Shown piece by piece: positions 1 through 6,248 of a stretch of DNA of 7,022 nucleotides. The position numbers and the translations under genes were made by a program. Origin of the DNA: M55B165 sp051744245 (GTDB lineage Bacteria; Actinomycetota; Humimicrobiia; Humimicrobiales; Humimicrobiaceae). A model generated the notes under the pieces. It was not told the DNA's origin, ran no database searches, and was given only the letters and a program-made list of their open reading frames with translations. Numbering within the stretch: the first letter of the stretch is position 1; each line of letters begins with the position of its first letter. Location: contig JBNJCV010000082.1 in assembly GCA_051744245.1 (NCBI GenBank), positions 1 to 7,022 of the forward strand, in the 5' to 3' direction.

Positions 1-704
1 ATAACCCTCAATATTTTTTCCTTCTCCCCCCTCCTTAAAGCGAGCAGGCGGTGAGAACTTATTCTGGATAAAGGTTCCGAGTATTCAAAATAATCTTTGA
101 ATTTGCTTCCCTGCTCTTCTTTTCCTTTTATGACCCTGGAATAAATTACTGCTTCTTTTTCAAACAGCCTCCTTACGGCATCCCTTGCCTTCTTGTCTTC
201 TGCTACCCACTCAGATATTATATTTCTTGCCCCCTCCAAAGCAGCACCGGTATTTTTAACCTTATCAGTTAAATATTTTTTTGCCTCTTTTCCAAGGTTA
301 ATCTCTTTCTGGGAAAAGATAGTTTTAGCCAGAGGCTCAAGTCCTAAACTTTTAGCAATAGTTGCCTTTGTTTTTCTTTTGGGCTTGTAGGGCAGATAGA
401 TATCCTCTAATTCTGTTAGGCTGGCTGTATTTAATATCTTCTGCTTGAGCTCATCCGTTAATTTTCCCTGTTTTTTTATTTCCTTTAGTATTGTCTGCCG
501 TCTTGCCTCAATTTCCTTTAGCCTGGTAAGCTCTTTTTGTATGTCCAGTACCTGGCTTTCATCTAGACTCCCGGTTACTTCTTTTCTGTACCTGGAAATA
601 AAGGGAATGGTATTATCATCTTCTAAGAGCTTTATAGTAGGTCCTACCTTGCTTTCAGCAATATTAAGCTTTGAAGAAATTTCTTTTGAATATTTTATAG
701 CCAT
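1..704 (-). CDS. tex: Tex family transcription accessory protein (S1 RNA-binding protein), N-terminal part; 3' end outside window
   Basis: The minus-strand frame opens at ATG 704 and stays open for 234 codons to the left edge, so the gene is cut by the window. The visible residues match the Tex N-terminal domain: NTIPFISRYRKEVTGSLDE at about 31-49, LEDIYLPYKPKRKTKATIAK at 99-118, the GARNIISEW region at 158-166, and HRLLALRRGEKE at 218-229. Full Tex proteins are usually about 700-780 residues, with a YqgF-like RNase H fold, helix-hairpin-helix motifs and a C-terminal S1 domain; those would lie beyond position 1. Tex is a cytoplasmic nucleic-acid-binding protein linked to transcription and RNA metabolism, with no known role in pilus assembly. 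An in-frame TAA at 723-725 limits the start, and ATG 704 gives the normal family N-terminus. No Shine-Dalgarno sequence precedes it, unlike most neighbours. Family assignment is by recognition of these motifs and is secure. Confidence 0.93.
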   Translation of the reverse strand, partial: MAIKYSKEISSKLNIAESKVGPTIKLLEDDNTIPFISRYRKEVTGSLDESQVLDIQKELTRLKEIEARRQTILKEIKKQGKLTDELKQKILNTASLTELEDIYLPYKPKRKTKATIAKSLGLEPLAKTIFSQKEINLGKEAKKYLTDKVKNTGAALEGARNIISEWVAEDKKARDAVRRLFEKEAVIYSRVIKGKEEQGSKFKDYFEYSEPLSRISSHRLLALRRGEKEKILRV

Positions 705-769
705 GATAATAATTATATCTATTTAAGGCTATATCCTATAATTATTTTGGCTACTATTCAATAATTAAT
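705..769 (-). promoter_or_regulatory. AT-rich tadC-tex intergenic gap with possible tex promoter elements
   Basis: This 65-bp gap holds no GC-rich hairpin followed by a T-run, so no intrinsic terminator is evident after tadC. Read on the minus strand, two weak promoter candidates are visible. One is TTGAAT (756-761), a 17-nt spacer, then TAGGAT (733-738). The other is a perfect TATAAT (712-717) with no good -35 partner; it ends 7 nt before the tex ATG, which would give a leaderless mRNA. A perfect 10-bp inverted repeat, AT only, pairs 708-717 with 737-746. In DNA this AT-rich each of these could be chance. Confidence 0.3.
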
Positions 770-1708
770 TTAAGGTGATGCCATCTGGGCAAGAAGCCCT
801 ATTACCCTGAGCATTGCAGGACCAATAATTACAGTCATGAGGGCTGGGAAAAGGCAAAAAATTAAGGGAAATACCAGTTTAACCGGGGCCTTAGCTCCAG
901 CTTCTTCTGCCCTTTGTCTTCTTTTTATCCTCATCTCGCTTGCCTGCACCCTCAGCACTTTTCCAACGGAAATTCCAAAGGTCTCTGCCTGTATCATGGA
1001 AACAATAAATGTATTTAGGTCCTCTACCTTGGTCCGCCGGTTAAGATTACGGAATGCATCTTTCCTTGAAAAGCCCAGCTGTATTTCATGAAGCATCTTG
1101 TTTAGCTCCTCCCCAAGACTGCCCCTTATGTTCTTGGCAACCTTGGCCAGCGCATTATCAAAACCCATTCCGGCTTCCACACTTATGGTTAACAGGTCCA
1201 GCGCATTGGGGAGAGTCCTTCTAATCTCGCTTTGCCTTCCCGAAATCTTGCTGCTCATGTAAAGGTCAGGGAAGAAATAAGAGAGGGGTATAAGGGCCAA
1301 TAATACTATCTTTGCTATTAAGTTTGTGGGGAAGAATATAAAGATTATGATGTCCAGGAAGAAAATTCCTACCGGGAAAAGCAGTTTTAGGGCAAGATAC
1401 ATGTCAACACTTACCCTCTCATAAACTCCTGCCAGTTCCAGTTTCCGCTTGGTATTCCCTATAATATTGGAAGGGCTCAGTCTTTTGGTTATCCCGGCAA
1501 TTTTACCCGCCAGGGGTAAAATCATCCTCTCAAAAAATGAGGGGACCTTTTTTTCTTTTTTAGCATAAGGCATCTCATAATAAGAGAGCCTGTCTATTCT
1601 TTTTTTATCCTTTGCCTTTACTACCTTAGGCATGCCTGAAAACAATACTATTAAAAACACGCATAAAAATACCGAACCCAGCATAAGGTAAAAATATAAA
1701 TTTTGCAT
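770..1708 (-). CDS. tadC: TadC, Tad/Flp pilus inner-membrane platform protein (type II secretion F family)
   Basis: A 312-residue protein of normal TadC length. It is expected to sit in the cytoplasmic membrane, where it pairs with TadB to form the platform that the CpaF ATPase drives during Flp pilus assembly. An N-terminal helix (about 5-24) is followed by a basic cytoplasmic stretch (27-90), two membrane segments (about 105-127 and 130-148), the cytoplasmic T2SSF helical domain (about 160-270), and a C-terminal hydrophobic segment (about 277-305). Diagnostic family stretches are LPNALDLLTISVEAGMGFD (166-184), a glycine-containing ETFGISVGK loop (242-250), and the KLVFPLIFCLFPAL membrane entry (277-290). 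The start at ATG 1708 is supported by a strong AGGAGG eight bases upstream that overlaps the tadB stop codon, so translation is probably coupled. It is the last tad gene here; no TadE/TadF pseudopilin gene follows. Only the exact membrane boundaries are uncertain. Confidence 0.93.
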   Translation of the reverse strand: MQNLYFYLMLGSVFLCVFLIVLFSGMPKVVKAKDKKRIDRLSYYEMPYAKKEKKVPSFFERMILPLAGKIAGITKRLSPSNIIGNTKRKLELAGVYERVSVDMYLALKLLFPVGIFFLDIIIFIFFPTNLIAKIVLLALIPLSYFFPDLYMSSKISGRQSEIRRTLPNALDLLTISVEAGMGFDNALAKVAKNIRGSLGEELNKMLHEIQLGFSRKDAFRNLNRRTKVEDLNTFIVSMIQAETFGISVGKVLRVQASEMRIKRRQRAEEAGAKAPVKLVFPLIFCLFPALMTVIIGPAMLRVIGLLAQMASP

Positions 1709-1716
1709 CTATGTCG

Positions 1717-1722
1717 CCTCCT
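1717..1722 (-). promoter_or_regulatory. Ribosome binding site of tadC
   Basis: The minus strand reads AGGAGG, followed by an 8-nt spacer and the tadC ATG at 1708. It overlaps the TAG stop of the upstream gene (1721-1723), consistent with translational coupling. Confidence 0.85.
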
Positions 1723-3694
1723 AATACTCAACTCGTACAATCTTTACAATCCAGATAATCCCTATAACCATCAGCATCGAAGATACTCCTATCATAATCA
1801 GGCCCATGGGATTGGTTATAAGCAGGCTTATATATTCCCTGTTGGTTATAGTAATAAATGCCCCTACCAATATGGGCAATGCAATCAAGATAATAGCTGA
1901 AAGCCTTCCTTCTGCAGTCAGAGCTTTTATCTGCCGCAGTACCGCATCCCTTTCCCTTATGGTTTTAGAAATAGTTTCCAGGACCTCAACCAGGTTTCCC
2001 CCAACTTCCCTCTGGATATTTACTGCCATAACCACCCACCGCAGGTGTTCGCTGTCTATCCTTTTTAGCAGGTTCCCTAATGCTTCCCTTTCTGGAAGCC
2101 CCATCCTCATCTCACTTAATACCCTTTTAAACTCATAAGACATGGGAGGCTCAGTTTCCTCTACTACCATGCTCAGAGACTGGTTAAAACTATAGCCTGC
2201 TTTAAGGGATCCGCTTATTAGCTGCAATGTATTGGGAAGCTGCTGGTTAAATTTTTGCAGCCTTTTTTCGGTCCTGTAATTTATAGCCAGGAAAGGCAGA
2301 AAGATAATAATGGCCACTATTAGCACTGCAAGCAGTATATTCCCTGTTAATATATAAATCCCAAAAGTAGAAATTATTACCACTATTACATGCATGGTTA
2401 TAAATTCCGAAGCCCTGATGCTCATGCCTGCCCGCTCCAGCTTTAAATCAAAAAACTCTATAAATCCCCTCTTGGAGGCAAGCCTGGACACAAATCTTAC
2501 CAGCCTTCCTGTAAACCCTTTCCGGCCTTCCTCTTCTGGAGTTTCATCTTCAGCCCTTTTGCCCTTTGACTTATAGCCATAAAACTCTGTCCTTTTCTCC
2601 ACTAATTTGCTGGAGGGCAATACCAGGACCGCCAATATGTATAAAAATAAAGCTGCACCTATAAAAATAGCTGCATATATAATTAGCTTAACCCACCATA
2701 TCTTAAACCACGACAGGAAAGGCGAAACCCTCTCTACAACAGCACCTGTAGGCGGAGGGGCATAAAAAGGGTTGGGGTATTCCGTGTGGCCAACCCCTGA
2801 AAGTTCTGATTCTTCCACCATTATTTCCACGCTGATGTTTTCAGTATTCGGCCAGAGGCTGGTATATGAAATCCGGTACTGGTTCCTTATTTTCCTGGAA
2901 ATTTCCTTATACAGGCCTTCCAGTTCTGAAGAGCTTGCTGCTACCAGCATCTCCCCATTAGTGGCCTTGGAGATATTTTCCAGGTCAATGGGGTTAAAAT
3001 CATAGGACTTAAGCACCACTGAATAAACTACCGCTCCAGATTCTTTAGCCTCCTCTATAGCGTCACCTGCACCCAGTTTGCTTACCGTATCGGTCCCGTC
3101 AGATAATACAATCAGATACCTGTATTTTAAATCTTCTCTTTTATTAAACTGGTTGGAAGCAATAATTATTCCATCAAAGAGCGAGGTTTCCCCCTCTGCC
3201 TCCATGGAAAGCAAATCCTGCCTCAGGATAAGCCTCCTGGAAGTAAAATCAGAATATACCTTTACCTCATCTGCAAAACCCACTATTGAAAATTCATCTA
3301 TGGGCCGCATCTCATCCATAAATACAGACGCAGCCTCTTTTGCATCTTCAATGGGGTCATCTTTCATGCTTCCGCTGCTGTCCACCACCAGGACAACCCC
3401 TATCGGATCCTCTATCTGTGCCACCCTGGAAATGGATAAATCTTTTACTTCTTCACCGTTTTCTAAAACCTTGAAATTGCCCTCATCCAGGTCAAGGGCT
3501 CCCAGCCTTGATTCCTTGGGGAAACTTATAAAAAGGTTTATATCAGGAAAATCACCAGCATCTGTCTTCTGGACATTTACATCTTGCCCTTCCTGGGCAA
3601 AAAGCAAGCAGGGAGCAGCCAGAAGAGTTAGAATTATAGAAAGCAGTAAAAAATATTTAAATAATTTCATGGCTTGTTTAAATTTCTTTTTCAA
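1721..3694 (-). CDS. tadB: VWA-TadB fusion: signal peptide, extracytoplasmic von Willebrand A domain, then TadB pilus platform protein
   Basis: At 657 residues this is about twice the usual TadB length (roughly 280-320). Domains in order: hydrophobic signal sequence (about 11-34); a small beta-rich segment (50-92) ending in a NFKVLENGEEV turn of the kind that often precedes VWA domains; a VWA domain (about 97-270) with all metal-site (MIDAS) motifs, D105-x-S107-x-S109, T170 and D199; a beta-rich tail to about 295; a proline- and aromatic-rich juxtamembrane stretch (306-335); membrane helix (336-360); charged cytoplasmic linker (361-428); two membrane helices (430-449, 452-472); cytoplasmic T2SSF domain (about 480-595, including LPNTLQLISGSLKAGYSFNQ at 486-505); and two C-terminal helices (598-618, 629-650). 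TadB pairs with TadC as the membrane platform for the CpaF motor. The VWA part should lie outside the membrane and bind a protein ligand through a divalent metal; its ligand is unknown. The start is uncertain: TTG 3694 overlaps cpaF by 17 bp with only a weak GGA upstream, while ATG 3670 (residue 9) lies 7 bp after the cpaF stop and still leaves an intact signal peptide. VWA domains are known in another Tad component, TadG. Confidence 0.9.
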   Translation of the reverse strand: MKKKFKQAMKLFKYFLLLSIILTLLAAPCLLFAQEGQDVNVQKTDAGDFPDINLFISFPKESRLGALDLDEGNFKVLENGEEVKDLSISRVAQIEDPIGVVLVVDSSGSMKDDPIEDAKEAASVFMDEMRPIDEFSIVGFADEVKVYSDFTSRRLILRQDLLSMEAEGETSLFDGIIIASNQFNKREDLKYRYLIVLSDGTDTVSKLGAGDAIEEAKESGAVVYSVVLKSYDFNPIDLENISKATNGEMLVAASSSELEGLYKEISRKIRNQYRISYTSLWPNTENISVEIMVEESELSGVGHTEYPNPFYAPPPTGAVVERVSPFLSWFKIWWVKLIIYAAIFIGAALFLYILAVLVLPSSKLVEKRTEFYGYKSKGKRAEDETPEEEGRKGFTGRLVRFVSRLASKRGFIEFFDLKLERAGMSIRASEFITMHVIVVIISTFGIYILTGNILLAVLIVAIIIFLPFLAINYRTEKRLQKFNQQLPNTLQLISGSLKAGYSFNQSLSMVVEETEPPMSYEFKRVLSEMRMGLPEREALGNLLKRIDSEHLRWVVMAVNIQREVGGNLVEVLETISKTIRERDAVLRQIKALTAEGRLSAIILIALPILVGAFITITNREYISLLITNPMGLIMIGVSSMLMVIGIIWIVKIVRVEY

Positions 3695-5033
3695 ATATTT
3701 CCGGATCCAGGTCTACGCCAACATCATGCAGCCTTTCCAAAAACTTGGGCCTGAGACCAGTAGACTTAATATAGCCTTTAAACCTTCTATCCGAATCCAT
3801 GCCCATCGAAAAATCAAACTGGAATAAATCCTGCAAGGTAATGACATCGCCTTCCATGCCCTGGACTTCAGTAATTTTTACAAATTTCCTGGTCCCATCC
3901 TTTAGCCTGCTAAGGTGGACTATAAGGTTGATGGCTGATGCTACCTGCTCCCTTATTGCCCGTATTGGAAGGTCTACTCCTGCCATGAGCACCATGGTTT
4001 CAAGCCTTGATAGAACATCCCTGGTTGAGTTTGCGTGAACTGTGGATATGCTGCCGTCATGGCCTGTATTCATGGCTTGAAGCATGTCCAGGGCCTCTTC
4101 TCCCCTAACTTCTCCCACTATAATCCGGTCAGGCCTCATACGCAAAGCATTCCTTACTAAATCCCTGATGGTTACCTCTCCCTCTCCTTCAATATTGGGC
4201 GGCCTTGACTCCAGCCTTACCACATGCGGCTGGTGCAGCTGCAGCTCTGCAGCATCTTCTATGGTAATTATCCTTTCATCTTCTGGGATAAATGAAGAAA
4301 GCACATTAAGAGTTGTGGTTTTACCTGTACCCGTACCTCCAGATGAAAGGATATTTAGCCTCCCCCTTACACATGCTTCTAAGAAAGTAGCCACTTTCGC
4401 TGTACAGGTACCCATCTCCACCAGGTTTTCCATAGTGAAGGGATCAGCTGAAAACTTCCTTATAGTCATGAAAGGCCCGTTTAAAGCAAGGGGATGTATT
4501 ATCACATTAACCCTTGAGCCATCCGGCAATCTTGCATCCACATAGGGTGATGATTCATCAACCCTCCTGCCTATCTTGGATACAATTTTATCTATTATCC
4601 TTAACAGGTGCGTACTATCCAGAAAAGCTTTGGTTGTCCTGTAAATTTTTCCGTATTTCTCAATATATATCTTATCCGGCCCGTTTACCATTATCTCTGT
4701 AATTTCCTTATCCCTCAGAAGTTCTTCTACCGGCCCATAGCCAATTACATCATCTATAAGGTCAGCGATAACTTTCTTTCTTTCATCAGTGGTCAGGGGA
4801 GTGGAATTTTCATTTAAAAAGCTCTGTGCTTCCCTCCTGACTTTTACCCGCAGTTCAGTATCATTTATGTTCTTTTTAAATATCTGATCAGAGAGCTTTT
4901 CAATCAGCCTAAAATGGATATCCTTTTTTACTCCATCAATAAGCTTGCTTCTGACTGAAGCATGCTCTTCTTTTTTAACCTCCAGATCATTTTCAAAACT
5001 CTGTATTCTTTTAATTCTTTCTTGGAGACTCAT
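3678..5033 (-). CDS. cpaF: CpaF/TadA, Tad pilus assembly motor ATPase (type II/IV secretion ATPase)
   Basis: A 451-residue cytoplasmic ATPase of the secretion-ATPase superfamily that powers Flp pilus assembly by acting on TadB/TadC. The N-terminal helical region (1-90) leads into the CpaF-type N-terminal domain with GYGPVEELLRDKEITEIMVNG (98-118) and LPDGSRVNVIIHPLALNGP (169-187). Catalytic motifs are complete: Walker A GGTGTGKTT (232-240), Asp box IITIEDAAELQL (255-266), Walker B region IIVGEVRGEEALDML (304-318), and His box TGHDGSISTVHAN (323-335). Conserved LPIRAIREQVASAINLIVH (355-373) follows. The ATG at 5033 has an AAGGTGAT ribosome binding site five bases upstream. A short C-terminal extension (about 403-451) ends by overlapping or abutting the tadB fusion gene. 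The related archaeal and type IV secretion ATPases are less likely given the flanking tad genes. Nothing appears degenerate. Confidence 0.96.
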   Translation of the reverse strand: MSLQERIKRIQSFENDLEVKKEEHASVRSKLIDGVKKDIHFRLIEKLSDQIFKKNINDTELRVKVRREAQSFLNENSTPLTTDERKKVIADLIDDVIGYGPVEELLRDKEITEIMVNGPDKIYIEKYGKIYRTTKAFLDSTHLLRIIDKIVSKIGRRVDESSPYVDARLPDGSRVNVIIHPLALNGPFMTIRKFSADPFTMENLVEMGTCTAKVATFLEACVRGRLNILSSGGTGTGKTTTLNVLSSFIPEDERIITIEDAAELQLHQPHVVRLESRPPNIEGEGEVTIRDLVRNALRMRPDRIIVGEVRGEEALDMLQAMNTGHDGSISTVHANSTRDVLSRLETMVLMAGVDLPIRAIREQVASAINLIVHLSRLKDGTRKFVKITEVQGMEGDVITLQDLFQFDFSMGMDSDRRFKGYIKSTGLRPKFLERLHDVGVDLDPEIFEKEI

Positions 5034-5038
5034 AGTTT

Positions 5039-5046
5039 ATCACCTT
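5039..5046 (-). promoter_or_regulatory. Ribosome binding site of cpaF
   Basis: The minus strand reads AAGGTGAT, eight bases complementary to the usual 16S rRNA 3' end, with a 5-nt spacer to the cpaF ATG at 5033. It lies wholly in the 16-bp gap after the cpaE stop. Confidence 0.8.
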
Positions 5047-5049
5047 TTC

Positions 5050-6234
5050 TTAAGAAAATAATTTTTTCCTTTGCTCTTCCTTTACGGTCAGCAAAACCTT
5101 GGCCAGCCTGTTTATGCTTTTGCTAATTGCTGACCTGGGCGCATCAATTACTACCGGTATGCCCTTATTTACAGTCACTGGCACTATCCTGTTGCTAGGG
5201 ATAGCCACATCTATTTTCCGGTCTATTGTTTTTTCTATCTCATCCAGGGCAATACCTACCTTGCTTCCAGCCCGGTTAAGCACTAAAAATATCTTTTCCC
5301 TGGGAAATTGTAGCTGGTTTAATACCTGCAGGGAAATTTTCAAATTCTTTATGCTTGCCACATCCATGCTGGCAACCAGGCACAGATAATCAATTTCATC
5401 AATAACTGACAATATGGTATCTGAAAATATAGACGGGGTGTCTATAACCAAAAAATCTGATACTTCGGTAAGCATTTTTAAAATTTTTACAGTATCGCTA
5501 CTGCTAATTGATTCATCCTGGGATGGATCAATTGGTGCCGGAAGAACTTTAACCCCGGACTCATGGGGAGTTAAAAAACTTTTAAGCATATCGGCATCTA
5601 GGTGGTCTATTACTGAAACAACATCATAGACTGTATGCCTGGGGTAGAGGTTTAACAGTAAAGCTATATCACCAAACTGGTAACTAATGTCAAAAAGGGC
5701 TACATCCTTCTTGCTTTGGTTATGCAATGCTATGGCCAGGTTGGTGGCTATAAAAGATTTGCCTGAACCGCCTTTGTTGCTATACACCATTATTTTCTTA
5801 GGGCCATTTTTGTTATAATCTTTTTTTTCTTCCTGGTCGGCCTTAGAAACAAATGCATCAGCAAACAGGTTTTCTGCCCTTTTTATAGATTCTTTTATCT
5901 CGTCATAGGTAAAAGGAAATTCCAATACATCATGTATGTTTAACTTTATAGCCTTTTTTAGAAGTTCTGCTGATACCTCCTGGGCTAAAAGCATTACTTT
6001 TACCACCCGGAGATCCGAGCTATAAATTTTTAATATTTCTTCTATGTCTTCAAGCCTGTAATTAGGCCCCACAAATACGAGCATGGGAGAGCTTTCCTGG
6101 AGCAGTATTTCCAGATCATTTATGCTTCTACTTTTCTGGATAATATCCAAATCTGAAATGTTACCTAAAAGGCTTCCAATCCTTTTTATGCTTTGTTCTT
6201 CCTTGTCTATTATTGCTACTGGTATCTTTTTCAT
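5050..6234 (-). CDS. cpaE: CpaE/TadZ, MinD/ParA-like ATPase with N-terminal pseudo-receiver domain, Tad pilus localisation factor
   Basis: A 394-residue cytoplasmic protein counted from ATG 6234. CpaE/TadZ proteins recruit or position the Tad machine at its site on the membrane. Residues 3-120 form a CheY-like receiver fold (KIPVAIIDKEEQ at 3-14), but the usual phospho-acceptor Asp position appears to be Gly (VFVGPN, about 53-58) and the usual Lys before the PF turn is Phe (EFPF), so phosphorylation is unlikely. The MinD-like domain (about 145-390) has an intact deviant Walker A, KGGSGKS (154-160), switch I as FDISYQFGD (181-189), where families usually have DxD, and switch II VIDTPSIFSD (264-273). 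The second switch-I acidic residue is Ser184. An upstream in-frame ATG at 6249 overlaps the cpaB stop (TAATG) and would add five residues; I prefer 6234 because a GGTGGG motif lies 7 nt upstream, whereas 6249 has none. The gene sits between cpaB and cpaF, the usual place. Confidence 0.9.
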   Translation of the reverse strand: MKKIPVAIIDKEEQSIKRIGSLLGNISDLDIIQKSRSINDLEILLQESSPMLVFVGPNYRLEDIEEILKIYSSDLRVVKVMLLAQEVSAELLKKAIKLNIHDVLEFPFTYDEIKESIKRAENLFADAFVSKADQEEKKDYNKNGPKKIMVYSNKGGSGKSFIATNLAIALHNQSKKDVALFDISYQFGDIALLLNLYPRHTVYDVVSVIDHLDADMLKSFLTPHESGVKVLPAPIDPSQDESISSSDTVKILKMLTEVSDFLVIDTPSIFSDTILSVIDEIDYLCLVASMDVASIKNLKISLQVLNQLQFPREKIFLVLNRAGSKVGIALDEIEKTIDRKIDVAIPSNRIVPVTVNKGIPVVIDAPRSAISKSINRLAKVLLTVKEEQRKKLFS

Positions 6235-6241
6235 TACTTTT

Positions 6242-6247
6242 CCCACC
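6242..6247 (-). promoter_or_regulatory. Probable ribosome binding site deciding the cpaE start
   Basis: The minus strand reads GGTGGG, 7 nt before ATG 6234. The alternative ATG at 6247-6249 has no purine-rich Shine-Dalgarno upstream and could only start by coupling to the overlapping cpaB stop. Confidence 0.5.
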
Positions 6248-6248
6248 A

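Noticed and set aside
445..726. A 93-codon plus-strand open frame near the left end
   Set aside because: It is antisense to the Tex N-terminal domain, whose conserved motifs show the minus strand is the coding one.
708..746. Perfect 10-bp inverted repeat (708-717 with 737-746) as a terminator of the tad operon
   Set aside because: The stem is all A/T with a 19-nt loop and no T-run after it; each arm contains a palindrome of its own, and such matches are expected by chance in AT-rich DNA.
2772..3005. A split of the tadB fusion into two genes (separate VWA protein and TadB) through a missed frameshift
   Set aside because: The frame is continuous from signal peptide to TadB C-terminus, with a plausible juxtamembrane linker and tethering helix and no stop or ribosome binding site at the domain border.
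3078..3827. A 249-codon plus-strand open frame opposite the VWA coding region
   Set aside because: It is antisense to strongly recognisable VWA and CpaF C-terminal coding sequence, its translation is low-complexity and Ser-rich with no domain, and it has no supporting context.
4084..4545. A 153-codon plus-strand open frame
   Set aside because: It lies opposite the catalytic core of cpaF, including the Walker A motif, and is a shadow of that gene.
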